Part shown: piece after piece, positions 16,363-25,745 of the stretch
How positions within the stretch are numbered: the first letter of the stretch is position 1
Layout: every line of letters begins with the position of its first letter
Origin: Thermobaculum terrenum ATCC BAA-798
GTDB lineage: Bacteria; Chloroflexota; Chloroflexia; Thermobaculales; Thermobaculaceae
DNA length: 64,000 nt
Direction: 5' to 3'
Assembly (NCBI RefSeq): GCF_000025005.1
Contig: NC_013525.1
Coordinates: 1,452,501-1,516,500 of the forward strand
Position numbers and translations under genes: made by a program
Notes under the pieces: model-generated
Told to the model about the DNA's origin: nothing
Database searches by the model: none
The model's input: only the letters and a program-made list of their open reading frames with translations

Positions 16363-18733
16363 GATTGATAACAGTTACCCCATCTCCTCCCTCACCCGGA
16401 CCACCAGGCCGAAACCCAGAGACCAGTGGATGACCTTGCAGCATGCTCCTGACTGCATCCCGCAGAGCTCCAGTACCATAGCCATGAATTATACGTGCTG
16501 TTGGTATACCCTGTATGTAAGCATCATTAAGGTATTCATCAAGCTTAGAAAGAGCCTCCTCAGCTCTCATTCCCCTCAAGTCAAGTTCTGTAGAGATGTT
16601 GGCCCTAACATCGACATTTAGCCTGACACCACGGGTACGCGTTTGAGACGATGTCTCAGTACTTTGCTTCCCCCCTACGACCTCCAGATCAGATAGTGGG
16701 ACCCTAGAACGGAGGCTACCTACTTGTACTTCAGCGGTAGAATCACTTATACTGAGAACCTTTCCCTCAGTACCAAAGCTCTTTATTCTCACACTATCTC
16801 CTACCTGAGGGAGCCTTCTAATGACACTAGGTCTCTTCGAACCTCTTGTAGACTTCCTTACACGGCGCTCAACATTCTCCACTGCTCTTAGAGCATCAGC
16901 GATCTCCCCCAGTTTGCTCGCTGCCTGAGAGGCACTCAACCTTCTTCTAACCTCATCGATCTCCCGACGTACATCTTCCAGTTCTCTTAGAGCCTGCTGA
17001 TATCCCTCTTCAAGAGCTTGCTCCCTTATTCTTTCAGCTTCCTGGAGTTCAGCTGCAGCACGTGAACGAAGCTCTTCCGCCTCACGTCTAATCTGTTCTG
17101 CCTCAGCTAATCTCTGATCTGCCAGCTTCTTTTCGGCCTCTATCTGTTCCAATAGATCGTTGGCAGCTCTGCTTTCAGGAGAGACCCTAGATTTTGCCGC
17201 CTCAATGACCACCTTAGGTAAGCCCAACCTCTGGGCAATATCTATGGCATAGCTACGACCCGGAAGACCAATCGTTAGCCTATACGTGGGGGAGAGTGTC
17301 TCCAGATCAAACTCTACAGCCGCATTAGTAACGCCTGGAGTAGTCTGAGCATATACCTTGATCTCGGGATAGTGGGTGGTAGCTACCACCAAAGCCCGCT
17401 TTTCAAGCAGATAATCGATAATTGCTTCGGCTATAGCTGCCCCTTCTTCCGGATCTGTACCTGCTCCCAACTCGTCCAGCAGCAGTAAAGTATCAGGACC
17501 AGCCACCTCTAGCATCTTCTTAATATTGATGACGTGAGAAGAGAATGTCGACAAGCTTTGCTCAATGCTTTGCTCGTCGCCTATATCAGCCAAAATGTAC
17601 TTCAACACTGGCACGCGCGCACGCTCGCTAGTAGGTAAGTGCAGCCCACTTAGAGCCATTAGAGAGAGGAGTCCTGTAGTCTTGAGGGCAACTGTCTTAC
17701 CGCCAGTATTGGGTCCAGTTATAACCAGTACTCTGAAATCTCCCCCCAGGAAAATGGTTATGGGCACTACATCCCTACCTAATAGCGGATGCCTAGCATC
17801 GGGCAGGAATAGTTTATCTCCTTCATACTCAGCGCTTACAAGCTCAGGCTCACAAGCATGCAAATGCTGAGAGAACTTCGCCTTGGCCAAGGCAAAGTCC
17901 AATCTAGCGAGAGCAAGCAAAGTCCTCATAATATCTGAAGCAACCGAAGCAACCGCTTCGGATAGCTGGGCAAGTATCCTTTCTATCTCCTCGGATTCCT
18001 GCCTACGAAGCTCAGTAATCCTGTTACCCATGTCTACGGTAGCTAGTGGTTCTACAAATAGCGTCTGCCCACTACCCGACACATCGTGAACTATACCTGG
18101 TATCCTGTGTCTCGCATCCGCACGTACGGGAACTACATATCTCCCATCTCTCTGAGTAATGATCGGCTCCTGCAGGGCATCTCTATAAGAGGAGGAGCTA
18201 ATCAGACTATTGAGGTGCTGCATTAAGCGATCATGTGCAGATCTCAGTTGCGATCTTATCCTTGCAAGAGTCGTACTGGCAGAGTCGCGTACCTGAGCCT
18301 GGTCATCTATGGCCGCGTCTATTTGTTTACGCAGATCAGACAGGTCAACTATGTGCCTCAACTGAGCAGATAGCAGAGAAAAGGAGTCTGCATCTTCCAA
18401 GACCTTACCAAGCTGCCTGGAGAAGCTGTTGGCAGCTGCTATAGTATCAGAGATCTGTAACAGCTCCGAAGGATCCAGTACGCCTCCCAGACTCGCCTTT
18501 GTGACCAGGCTTCTAATATCCCTTGCTCCGCCTATCGTTATATCTGGCTTAAGCTGTAAAACTCTGAGAGCCTCAGTTGTCTCCCGCTGAGACCTTATAG
18601 CCCCATCCAGATCATTCAGCGGACGTAGGGATAGAGCCAGCTCTCTACTAAGGCTAAACGAGGTGTGCTTACTTAAGAGCTGTAGTATCTTATCGTATTC
18701 TAGGCTTGTATATGCTTTATCCTGTATATCCAA
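16349..18733 (-). CDS. mutS2: Endonuclease MutS2 with Smr domain
   Basis: A MutS-family ATPase without the mismatch-recognition domain. Members suppress recombination and, in some bacteria, rescue collided ribosomes. It has the core/lever region, Walker A GPNTGGKT, Walker B LLLDELGAGTDP, a long charged coiled coil, and a C-terminal Smr nuclease domain beginning ELDLRGMRAEEAL with the HGYGTGALR motif. The start is uncertain: the frame is open to TTG 18787, but that codon is only a few bases from the likely -10 element, so I use TTG 18733 (MDIQDKAYTSLEYDKIL), which matches the usual N-terminus. GGAG lies 14 bases before it, which is far. Its 3' end overlaps mfd. Confidence 0.93.
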   Translation of the reverse strand: MDIQDKAYTSLEYDKILQLLSKHTSFSLSRELALSLRPLNDLDGAIRSQRETTEALRVLQLKPDITIGGARDIRSLVTKASLGGVLDPSELLQISDTIAAANSFSRQLGKVLEDADSFSLLSAQLRHIVDLSDLRKQIDAAIDDQAQVRDSASTTLARIRSQLRSAHDRLMQHLNSLISSSSYRDALQEPIITQRDGRYVVPVRADARHRIPGIVHDVSGSGQTLFVEPLATVDMGNRITELRRQESEEIERILAQLSEAVASVASDIMRTLLALARLDFALAKAKFSQHLHACEPELVSAEYEGDKLFLPDARHPLLGRDVVPITIFLGGDFRVLVITGPNTGGKTVALKTTGLLSLMALSGLHLPTSERARVPVLKYILADIGDEQSIEQSLSTFSSHVINIKKMLEVAGPDTLLLLDELGAGTDPEEGAAIAEAIIDYLLEKRALVVATTHYPEIKVYAQTTPGVTNAAVEFDLETLSPTYRLTIGLPGRSYAIDIAQRLGLPKVVIEAAKSRVSPESRAANDLLEQIEAEKKLADQRLAEAEQIRREAEELRSRAAAELQEAERIREQALEEGYQQALRELEDVRREIDEVRRRLSASQAASKLGEIADALRAVENVERRVRKSTRGSKRPSVIRRLPQVGDSVRIKSFGTEGKVLSISDSTAEVQVGSLRSRVPLSDLEVVGGKQSTETSSQTRTRGVRLNVDVRANISTELDLRGMRAEEALSKLDEYLNDAYIQGIPTARIIHGYGTGALRDAVRSMLQGHPLVSGFRPGGPGEGGDGVTVINLISR

Positions 18734-18787
18734 AGTGTGCAGGTTTACTCCACGTAGTATATGACAGGCATCATGAGTGCCATTCAA

Positions 18788-18804
18788 AGATTATGATATA
18801 ATCT
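18788..18804. promoter_or_regulatory. Palindromic divergent promoter core between mutS2 and gcvPB
   Basis: AGATTAT-GAT-ATAATCT is a perfect 17-bp palindrome. On the plus strand it contains the extended -10 TGATATAAT (18794-18802) for gcvPB. On the minus strand it contains CATAAT (18790-18795), placed to serve mutS2. The two -10 elements overlap, so the promoters should compete. It might also be a regulator site. Confidence 0.6.
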
Positions 18805-18847
18805 AGCCGCGTATAGGATTTTTAGAGTTCTCGGAGCATCGAGCATA

Positions 18848-20299
18848 ATGACCATACCTCTAATCTTCGAATGGAGCCGAGATGGCGCCACTGGATACAG
18901 TCTACCAGATAGTCAAGTCCCTACAGTAAATCTCCCAGAGGAGCTGTTAAGGGAAAATCTCGCTCTGCCAGAAGTCAGCGAGCTTGAGGTAATTCGTCAC
19001 TTCGTGAGGCTGTCTCAGTTAAACTTTGCCATAGATACTACCTTTTATCCTCTTGGCTCTTGTACGATGAAGTACAACCCCAAAGTCAACGAAGAGGTGG
19101 CTGCTCACCGGGGCATTAGGAGAGTTCATCCATATACTCCTATCGAAAAGGTCCAAGGGGCATTACAAGTTATGTATGAGCTCCAGCAGGCATTAGCCGA
19201 AATTGCTGGCATGGACGCCGTCTCATTGCAACCGGCTGCAGGCGCACATGGCGAGCTGACCGGTATGCTCGTGATTAGAGCGTACTTAGATAGCATAGGA
19301 CAGACACACAAAACTAAAGTAATAGTGCCAGATTCCGCTCATGGCACAAACCCAGCCACCGCCGCTATGGCCGGATATCAGGTAGTAACCGTCAGGAGCG
19401 ATGATCGCGGTAACGTTGACCTCGAGGAACTAAAGCGCCTGGTGGATGAGGAAGTGGCCGCCATGATGCTTACTAATCCCAATACCCTTGGGTTGTTTGA
19501 TGAGCATATCAGAGAGATATGCGAAGTTATTCATGAAGCTGGCGGACTGATGTACGGTGATGGCGCAAACATGAATGCCATAATGGGTATAGTTAAACCA
19601 GGCGAGCTTGGGTTTGACGTGCTTCACTTTAACTTGCACAAAACCTTCACAACACCCCATGGTGGAGGAGGTCCCGGGGCAGGGCCAATAGCAGTTAAAG
19701 ACTTCTTAGCTCCATTTTTGCCATCGCCAATAGTAACAGCTCGAGATACAGAGGAAGGTAGGATCTATCAATTCCAAGATCCCCCCAAGAGCATAGGAAA
19801 AGTAAGATCTCTATGGGGGAATTTTGCAGTACTGGTAAGGGCGTACACATATATAATGCAGCAAGGCTCTGAGGGTCTAAGGTCTGTCAGTGAACACGCT
19901 ATACTCAATGCAAACTATCTTTTGTCTCTACTAAGAGACGCTTATCAGGTACCCTATGATCGTCCCTGTATGCACGAGTTCGTACTTTCAGGGTCAAAGC
20001 AGAAGCGATTTGGTGTTCGTACCCTAGATATAGCTAAGAGGCTCATCGATTATGGCTTTCATCCGCCGACAATCTACTTCCCGCTTATTGTAGAAGAATG
20101 TCTGATGATTGAACCTACTGAGACGGAAAATAAGAGAACCTTGGATGAGTTTGCTGCAGCTATGATAAAAATAGCCGAAGAAGCTGAGAAAGATCCGGAA
20201 CTAGTAAAGTCAGCACCGCATAATGCTGTCGTAAGAAGGCTAGATGAAACGACGGCAGCTAGGAAACCTGACCTGGTGTACCAGCAAGCAGTGGAATGA
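18848..20299 (+). CDS. gcvPB: Glycine dehydrogenase (decarboxylating) subunit 2, GcvPB
   Basis: A 483-residue PLP-dependent C-terminal subunit of the split P-protein of the glycine cleavage system. The PLP-lysine motif is [18 protein letters not shown] (about residues 262-279), and the N-terminal part has [11 protein letters not shown], typical of the family. The enzyme needs a GcvPA partner, plus GcvH, GcvT and lipoamide dehydrogenase, none of which is nearby. Upstream is divergent mutS2 and downstream an unrelated fabF. The leader is only about 40 bases and has no glycine riboswitch. A weak ribosome site precedes the ATG. Confidence 0.95.
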   Translation: MTIPLIFEWSRDGATGYSLPDSQVPTVNLPEELLRENLALPEVSELEVIRHFVRLSQLNFAIDTTFYPLGSCTMKYNPKVNEEVAAHRGIRRVHPYTPIEKVQGALQVMYELQQALAEIAGMDAVSLQPAAGAHGELTGMLVIRAYLDSIGQTHKTKVIVPDSAHGTNPATAAMAGYQVVTVRSDDRGNVDLEELKRLVDEEVAAMMLTNPNTLGLFDEHIREICEVIHEAGGLMYGDGANMNAIMGIVKPGELGFDVLHFNLHKTFTTPHGGGGPGAGPIAVKDFLAPFLPSPIVTARDTEEGRIYQFQDPPKSIGKVRSLWGNFAVLVRAYTYIMQQGSEGLRSVSEHAILNANYLLSLLRDAYQVPYDRPCMHEFVLSGSKQKRFGVRTLDIAKRLIDYGFHPPTIYFPLIVEECLMIEPTETENKRTLDEFAAAMIKIAEEAEKDPELVKSAPHNAVVRRLDETTAARKPDLVYQQAVE

Positions 20300-20343
20300 A
20301 AAACAGTTACCAAAAATAAACTACGGGGGTGTTTTGTAGCTTA

Positions 20344-21765
20344 ATGACTACCGAAAACAAAGTCGACCTGAGGGAAAGGCTTATAGAAAAACTTAGAGCA
20401 ACCATAAAGGAAGAGGGTGGAGAACTCACAGAAACCATAGAGCGTCAAATTGCGCAGATCGCCACCAACGTAGCTCACGAGCCCCAATCCCTTGTAGAGC
20501 CTTTGGAAGTAACTGACAACTCCAGACAAAATAGAAGAGTTGTAATCACGGGTATGGGAGTAATCTCTCCTGTAGGCATAGGAAAAGAGGCTTACTGGGA
20601 ATCACTTGTCAACGGAAAGTCTGGAATAGACATTATCACCATGTGCGATACCGAAGGTTGCACAACGAAGATAGCCGGAGAGGTAAAAAACTGGAATCCA
20701 GAGGAGTATATCGATCCCAAGCAGATACGTAGGATGTCCCGAGCATCACAATTTGCTGTTGGGGCCGCAAAACAGGCTGTACAAGACGCAGAGCTATGCT
20801 TTGAAGAGCAAAATCCCAGGGTAGGTGTGCTGTTGGGGACCGGAACTTCGAGCTTCCCTGATACCGAGGCTGCTGCGCAGACTCTATTTACACGGGGGCC
20901 TATGAGAATTAGCCCCTTCTTTGCACCTATTAGCCTGGCAAATGCACCTGCAGGGCAGGTGGCAATGACGTTCAAGGCTCATGGGTATAACGGCACTATA
21001 GTGACCGCTTGTGCCGCAGGTACTCAGGCCATTGGTGAAGCCTTTGAAGTGATAAGGCGCGGTGAAGCAGATGTCATGCTAGCCGGGGGCACTGAGGCTC
21101 CTATCTGTCGCTTGGGCTTGGCTGCGTTCTGCGTCATGCGTGTTATGAGCACTCGTAATGATGAGCCACAAAAGGCTAGCAGACCATTTGATAAGAACAG
21201 GGATGGCTTCGTACCAGGCGAAGGCGCAGCAATACTTGTACTCGAATCATTGGAACATGCATTAGAAAGAGGTGCAAAGATCTATGCTGAGGTAGTAGGC
21301 TATGGAGCTACATCAGATGCCTACCACATGGTCATGCCTGAGCCTGATGGAACTGGTGCTGCCAGAGCCATGCGCAAGGCACTAGAGTGCGCACACCTGA
21401 GTCCAGATCAGATAGACTACATCAACGGGCACGGTACGAGCACACAGCTAAACGACGCCGCAGAGACCGCAGCCATAAAAGCAGTCTTTGGCGAATACGC
21501 ATATAAGGTGCCTATAAGCTCTACCAAATCCATGACGGGGCACTTGCTAGGAGCCGCAGGAGCCATAGAAGCAGTGGCTTCTGTAATGACAATTTACGAC
21601 AAGGTAATTCCTCCCACTATCAACTATGAAACACCCGACCCCGAATGTGACCTCGACTACGTGCCAAATGAGGCCAGGAGGGCGGATGTCAGAACAGTTA
21701 TGTCCAACTCCTTCGGCTTCGGTGGTCAGAACGCAGTACTGATATTTAGGGAGTATCAAGGGTAA
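20344..21765 (+). CDS. fabF: Beta-ketoacyl-ACP synthase II-like (FabF) with N-terminal extension
   Basis: A condensing enzyme of fatty acid elongation. The catalytic Cys is in VTACAAGTQAIG, and the two histidines are in NGHGTSTQLND and SMTGHLLGAAG. The core begins at RRVVITGMGVISPVG, which is residue 60-65 here, whereas ordinary FabF starts within a few residues of this point. The extra 60 residues are charged and predicted helical (LRERLIEKLRATIKEEGGEL region), with no recognised domain. Start is ATG 20344; a GTG at 20329 would add five residues. It heads a cluster with a NERD protein, a delta-prime-like ATPase and a PSP1-like protein. No acpP or other fab genes are adjacent. Confidence 0.9.
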   Translation: MTTENKVDLRERLIEKLRATIKEEGGELTETIERQIAQIATNVAHEPQSLVEPLEVTDNSRQNRRVVITGMGVISPVGIGKEAYWESLVNGKSGIDIITMCDTEGCTTKIAGEVKNWNPEEYIDPKQIRRMSRASQFAVGAAKQAVQDAELCFEEQNPRVGVLLGTGTSSFPDTEAAAQTLFTRGPMRISPFFAPISLANAPAGQVAMTFKAHGYNGTIVTACAAGTQAIGEAFEVIRRGEADVMLAGGTEAPICRLGLAAFCVMRVMSTRNDEPQKASRPFDKNRDGFVPGEGAAILVLESLEHALERGAKIYAEVVGYGATSDAYHMVMPEPDGTGAARAMRKALECAHLSPDQIDYINGHGTSTQLNDAAETAAIKAVFGEYAYKVPISSTKSMTGHLLGAAGAIEAVASVMTIYDKVIPPTINYETPDPECDLDYVPNEARRADVRTVMSNSFGFGGQNAVLIFREYQG

Positions 21766-21770
21766 AACAA

Positions 21771-22517
21771 GTGCAAGTAGCAGTTAACGCAGAATACGTA
21801 AGAAGTCGCCAAAGCCTTATACAGAGAACCTTACTAATAGGGTTCTTCTTCCTAACAGCATCAGTAGTAATAGTCCTGCTTTATCAGCAGCTGATATTTG
21901 TTGCATGGCCACTCATGATTATCGGCTATATAATAACGAGCCTTACTAGGCAGATCCAGTTCGATCTAGGACAAAACGTGAGGACAGATCAGAGACTGGC
22001 CACAGCTTTGAAATCCCTGAGCAACAGGTACTGGCTAGGCAATTGGATACCTGTAGGCTCTGTGATAGTAGATGGCATACTCGTAGGTCCCGAAGGCGTA
22101 CTGGTAATTGAGACCCGTAATCATGGCGGCGTGACGGAATGTAATGGTAACAAGTGGAAAAGACGAAAGAATATCTTAGTACGTTTCTTTACTGGCGAAC
22201 CATCCCTGGGCAACCCTTCAATAGATTTGCAGGCATCTCTTGAAGCTATAACAAAGGACCTACAGGAGGCAGGTTTTGGGGATGTCCCCGTAAGCGGTGC
22301 CGTAGTATTTACATCACCTGATGCTGTATTGATGTTAGACGACTGTAAAAACACAGCCTTAACTTCCGCACAGCTACTGCGTTGGGCCAATAGTAGGCAA
22401 GTACCTTCGGTTGTGATCTCAGATGCAACTAGACAGAAGATAATTGAACACTTTTCTGCGAAAATAACATCAGCTAAAAGCCCAGCCCATCAGGAACAAG
22501 AAGTAAAAGCTAAGTAA
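21771..22517 (+). CDS. NERD-domain membrane protein
   Basis: A 248-residue protein with two adjacent membrane helices near the N-terminus (about residues 20-37 and 42-60) and a cytoplasmic NERD (nuclease-related) domain. The domain shows DGILVGPEGVLVIETRNHGG, the typical acidic residue, and conserved E-x-R/K and G-x-V positions of a restriction-endonuclease-like fold. The biochemical role of such stand-alone NERD proteins is unknown. It begins with GTG six bases after fabF and is followed closely by the delta-prime-like gene, so the four genes probably form an operon. Confidence 0.78.
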   Translation: MQVAVNAEYVRSRQSLIQRTLLIGFFFLTASVVIVLLYQQLIFVAWPLMIIGYIITSLTRQIQFDLGQNVRTDQRLATALKSLSNRYWLGNWIPVGSVIVDGILVGPEGVLVIETRNHGGVTECNGNKWKRRKNILVRFFTGEPSLGNPSIDLQASLEAITKDLQEAGFGDVPVSGAVVFTSPDAVLMLDDCKNTALTSAQLLRWANSRQVPSVVISDATRQKIIEHFSAKITSAKSPAHQEQEVKAK

Positions 22518-22530
22518 CAAGAGAAGTGTT

Positions 22531-23568
22531 ATGATCAGCACTAGCTCGTCAGAGTTCGTAGGCAATAAGCAAGCATTACGACTGCTGTCTGCAGCCAAGG
22601 CGAAAAACAGAGCTAGTGGCTCGTGGCTATTTACCGGTCCTCCATCCGTAGGCAAGAGCACTTTGGCAAGATGGTTCGCCGCATTACTACTATGCTCCGA
22701 TGAAACATCTGATTACCCATGTGGTCAATGCATCCACTGCAGGAAGATCTATCATGGCTCACATCCTGATGTCGAGACGATTAGTCTGGCATTACAGGCT
22801 GAACAATCGGGTAAACCCTCCAGGGAGATTGGTATAGATTCCATCAGGAATATCATCGAGCGCATATATCTTAGACCTTTCGAGGCTAACAGAAAGGTCT
22901 ATCTGATCGAAGACGCATCTACAATGACAGAGGAAGCAGCCAATGCCTTCCTGAAGACTTTGGAAGAACCCCCAGACTTCGTGACGATAGTACTCATAGC
23001 TATAGATGACTATTCGCTCCCTGAGACGATCAGATCACGTTGCTACAGGGTAAACCTGCAACCTGTGCCACACAGTGAAATTACCCGCTACTTAGTCAAT
23101 AGCCTAGGCTTCGAGCAAGAAGAGGCAAACATGATAGCGACTCTGTCCAATGGCAGGCCAGGATGGGCAATTAGGGCAACCCACGACAGAGCGCTAGTAG
23201 CACAGGTAAATGATGATTGGAAATATCTGAACAAAATCCTCCAATCAAATGACATTGAAAGGCTGAAGTCCGCTGAAGAAATATCCAAAGATTGGTCCAA
23301 TAAGCCTAACAATAGAGATGATTTGTACTCCCTCTTGTTTAACTGGATAGGAATTATAAGGCTAGCAACTATCAAGTCGTTTCAAGAAAACGGCAGTAAA
23401 GCATATCTATCTGAAAACGTAGATCTTATTCGGTTCCTATCCTCCTTAGGGCCACAACATGGCTACGAGTTGATACAGCAAATTCTAAAGGCTATATATA
23501 TGCTCGACTCAAATGCTAACGTGAGGTTAGTGCTAGAAAACCTTTTTCTGAAGTTACCTAGAGTATGA
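22531..23568 (+). CDS. holB: DNA polymerase III clamp-loader delta-prime subunit-like ATPase
   Basis: A 345-residue AAA+ protein of the DnaX/HolB family. It has Walker A GPPSVGKST, a four-cysteine zinc module (CSDE...CGQCIHC), Walker B-like LIEDASTMTEEAANAF, the LKTLEEPP motif and the SRC arginine-finger box (IRSRCYRV). Delta-prime often has a degraded Walker A, whereas this one looks intact. The true DnaX is encoded at 51734-53386, so this is most likely HolB. It overlaps the next gene by four bases; holB followed by a PSP1/YaaT protein is a familiar arrangement in Firmicutes. Confidence 0.88.
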   Translation: MISTSSSEFVGNKQALRLLSAAKAKNRASGSWLFTGPPSVGKSTLARWFAALLLCSDETSDYPCGQCIHCRKIYHGSHPDVETISLALQAEQSGKPSREIGIDSIRNIIERIYLRPFEANRKVYLIEDASTMTEEAANAFLKTLEEPPDFVTIVLIAIDDYSLPETIRSRCYRVNLQPVPHSEITRYLVNSLGFEQEEANMIATLSNGRPGWAIRATHDRALVAQVNDDWKYLNKILQSNDIERLKSAEEISKDWSNKPNNRDDLYSLLFNWIGIIRLATIKSFQENGSKAYLSENVDLIRFLSSLGPQHGYELIQQILKAIYMLDSNANVRLVLENLFLKLPRV

Positions 23569-24140
23569 GCTATATTCTAGGCATCAGGATACTTGGCCGT
23601 AATAAGCTAATGTGGATAGAAAACCACACCTCAGCATCTCTAAGCGCGCCTTCCTACTGCCTGATAGATGTAGCAAATGAAGGACTAAGATGGGCAAGAA
23701 TAGTATGCACAGCGCGCAACTTGGCCAAAATCAATGTTGAATCTCACGCTAGCATCCAGATGTTCGTTACAGAGCCCTCTCCACCAGAAGAGGACGCTGT
23801 AGTTCAAAGCTTAGTAAGGGAAATACAATCAACAGCAGGAACAACCGTAAATACCAGCCTGGATCCTTTACTCAGGTTCCTAAGAATAGAAATAAATACA
23901 GACGATAGCGATCTAACAAGCAAGATCAAGGAAATATCTTCACGACTAGGGATAGCAATACTCGTAAATAAACCTCAGCTCCAAAGATTGTACATACCAA
24001 AGCTGGGAGAAAAGATCGCCTGGAGAGGCCAAGAATACAAAGTAGCTAAACTGAACTTATACCAACAGACAGTCATCCTCATATCCGAAGAAGGTCAGGC
24101 ACAACAGATAAGACTTTCAGATCTAGCCGGCCACAGCTGA
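23565..24140 (+). CDS. Divergent PSP1/YaaT-like protein
   Basis: A 191-residue soluble protein. Its start, YILGIRILGRNKLMWI followed about 20 residues later by CLIDVANEGLRWARIV, resembles the PSP1 start in which a ligand-like beta region precedes a 'ERGLEYGKVV' stretch. Its position directly after holB, with a 4-base overlap, supports this, because yaaT (ricT) follows holB in Firmicutes. The cysteines of RicT are not evident and the match is weak, so I regard it as a fast-evolving relative or a replacement. The C-terminal part has no recognised domain. It overlaps the convergent yggT gene at its end. Confidence 0.55.
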   Translation: MSYILGIRILGRNKLMWIENHTSASLSAPSYCLIDVANEGLRWARIVCTARNLAKINVESHASIQMFVTEPSPPEEDAVVQSLVREIQSTAGTTVNTSLDPLLRFLRIEINTDDSDLTSKIKEISSRLGIAILVNKPQLQRLYIPKLGEKIAWRGQEYKVAKLNLYQQTVILISEEGQAQQIRLSDLAGHS

Positions 24141-24383
24141 GTAAAATAGCCTCTCTATTATCCAAAGAATTATCAAAGCAACCAAAGGGGAAAAATCAAT
24201 CATCACTCCCCCAGGCATAAAGTTACGTATTGGTCTAAGAATAGGTTCAGTGACATCATAGAGAAAACGCGATATTGGATTCCTGAATAAAGGGTCAAAC
24301 CACGATATTAGTGCTCTACCTATAATGGCTATCTCTAATACCCTCAACAGCAGACCTACGAAGGTTACCAAAAACTCTGGCAA
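24123..24383 (-). CDS. YggT-family membrane protein
   Basis: An 86-residue protein with two membrane helices separated by a polar loop, and the characteristic RALISWFDP and PILRPIRNFMP motifs. YggT proteins are linked to cell division or osmotic tolerance and often lie near sepF or ylmH, which is not the case here. It starts with TTG behind GGAGG with a 6-base spacer, a good ribosome site. It overlaps the end of the PSP1-like gene by 18 bases and is followed by no gene on its strand within the plus-strand cluster. Confidence 0.85.
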   Translation of the reverse strand: MPEFLVTFVGLLLRVLEIAIIGRALISWFDPLFRNPISRFLYDVTEPILRPIRNFMPGGVMIDFSPLVALIILWIIERLFYSAVAG

Positions 24384-24446
24384 GGTTTTCCTCCAATAAA
24401 TAACTATTGTGTGCTCTATGTATTAGATAGCTGCAGACTTAAGATT

Positions 24447-25616
24447 CTAATCAGGCAGTATCCTAACAAACACCTCGTTAGAAAGTAGCCTGCCCTTAGG
24501 AGTAAGCCTGAAGTAGTTATCCTTCCACTCTACAAGCCCCAAACCAGCAACATCGTCGATTTTACCGCTCAGAAAAGAGTGTAAGCTCTGACCGTATCGG
24601 GACTGAAACTCTTCAGCGTTCACACCCTCCGCAAGCCGTAGATGCAGGATAACGTATTCAGATCTCTCGATGGGCACGCTCAACTCTTCTTGCCAAACTA
24701 TCGGGCTCTGCCCATTATTTATAAGTGAAATATACTTAGAAGGCAATAATTCGTTGTAATAGCGCACGCTGTTTAGAAAACCATATGCTCCTGCCCCAGC
24801 CCCTATAAACGGCTCTTCTCTCCAATAAATCATATTGTGTTTAGACTGCTTACCTGGTCTGCACCAGTTACTTATCTCATAGTGTATATATCCAGCCTTC
24901 TCCAAGACCTCCTGAGCCAACTCATACATGTCCGCCATCAAATCATCATCCGGAGATGGTAGCTTACCTCTTGATATCAATCTATGTAATGGCGTTCCTT
25001 CTTCAACGGTCAGTGCGTAAAGGGATATATGATCAGGCTCTATATCTACTACACGGGATAAGTTATGTCTCCAGTCATCTAGAGTTTGAAAAGGCAGGCC
25101 ATATATTAGATCTACACTAATGTTCTCAAATCCTGCTGCCCTTGCGGCTCTATAAGCCTCCAAAGCCTCTTCAACTGTATGGTGTCTAGCTAGCCTACGT
25201 AAATCATCATCCTTGAAGCTTTGTATACCAATACTGATTCTATTCACACCCATAGCTAGGATATCCCTAAAGTACTGCTCGCTAACCGTGCCAGGGTTAG
25301 CTTCCATTGTTATCTCAGCGCCATCAACCAATCTAAGATAATCACGTGCAGTACCGACGATATACAGAACCTGACTGGGAGAAAGAAGACTAGGTGTGCC
25401 CCCTCCCATGTAGAGCGTCCTCGCCACAAGTCCCTGATCACTATAGGTTACTAGCTCCTTACCAAGGGCAAGCACATAATCAGGTATAAGGGCATTTTTC
25501 CCGGCATAACAGTTGAAATCACAGTAGATGCACTTGGTTTTACAAAAGGGTATATGAACGTATAATCCTACATAGGAGGATATATTGGTTTGTTCTAGCT
25601 CATTACCTCTATTCAC
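24447..25616 (-). CDS. hemW: HemW-like radical SAM protein (coproporphyrinogen III oxidase-like)
   Basis: A 389-residue radical SAM enzyme. The 4Fe-4S motif is CKTKCIYCDF (Cys 25, 29, 32), with the family's GGGTPSLL SAM-binding loop and a NPGTVS stretch. HemW proteins bind heme and are probably heme chaperones, rather than true HemN oxidases, which have extra N-terminal residues. This one lacks the HemN N-terminal part, so HemW is the better call. The start is GTG 25616, without a clear ribosome site. It is transcribed away from pepA. Confidence 0.9.
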   Translation of the reverse strand: MNRGNELEQTNISSYVGLYVHIPFCKTKCIYCDFNCYAGKNALIPDYVLALGKELVTYSDQGLVARTLYMGGGTPSLLSPSQVLYIVGTARDYLRLVDGAEITMEANPGTVSEQYFRDILAMGVNRISIGIQSFKDDDLRRLARHHTVEEALEAYRAARAAGFENISVDLIYGLPFQTLDDWRHNLSRVVDIEPDHISLYALTVEEGTPLHRLISRGKLPSPDDDLMADMYELAQEVLEKAGYIHYEISNWCRPGKQSKHNMIYWREEPFIGAGAGAYGFLNSVRYYNELLPSKYISLINNGQSPIVWQEELSVPIERSEYVILHLRLAEGVNAEEFQSRYGQSLHSFLSGKIDDVAGLGLVEWKDNYFRLTPKGRLLSNEVFVRILPD

Positions 25617-25672
25617 ATATGGAATCTTAGCTGCACAATGAGTTACATGTCCAGAACGACATTGGTTTGGCT

Positions 25673-25681
25673 TGCTATAAT
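25673..25681 (+). promoter_or_regulatory. Extended -10 promoter of pepA
   Basis: TGCTATAAT is a perfect TGn-TATAAT. No clear -35 is present. The predicted start is near 25688, giving a leader of about 58 bases that ends with GGAAGAG before the pepA ATG. Confidence 0.6.
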
Positions 25682-25745
25682 CTCTTCGGTTTTAGGTAAG
25701 ATACCTATGATCACAAAGGTTGATGGCTAGGTAAAAGGAAGAGAT

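Noticed and set aside
18788-18847. Glycine riboswitch before gcvPB
   Set aside because: Only about 40 bases of leader are available, too few for an aptamer, and no conserved elements are seen.
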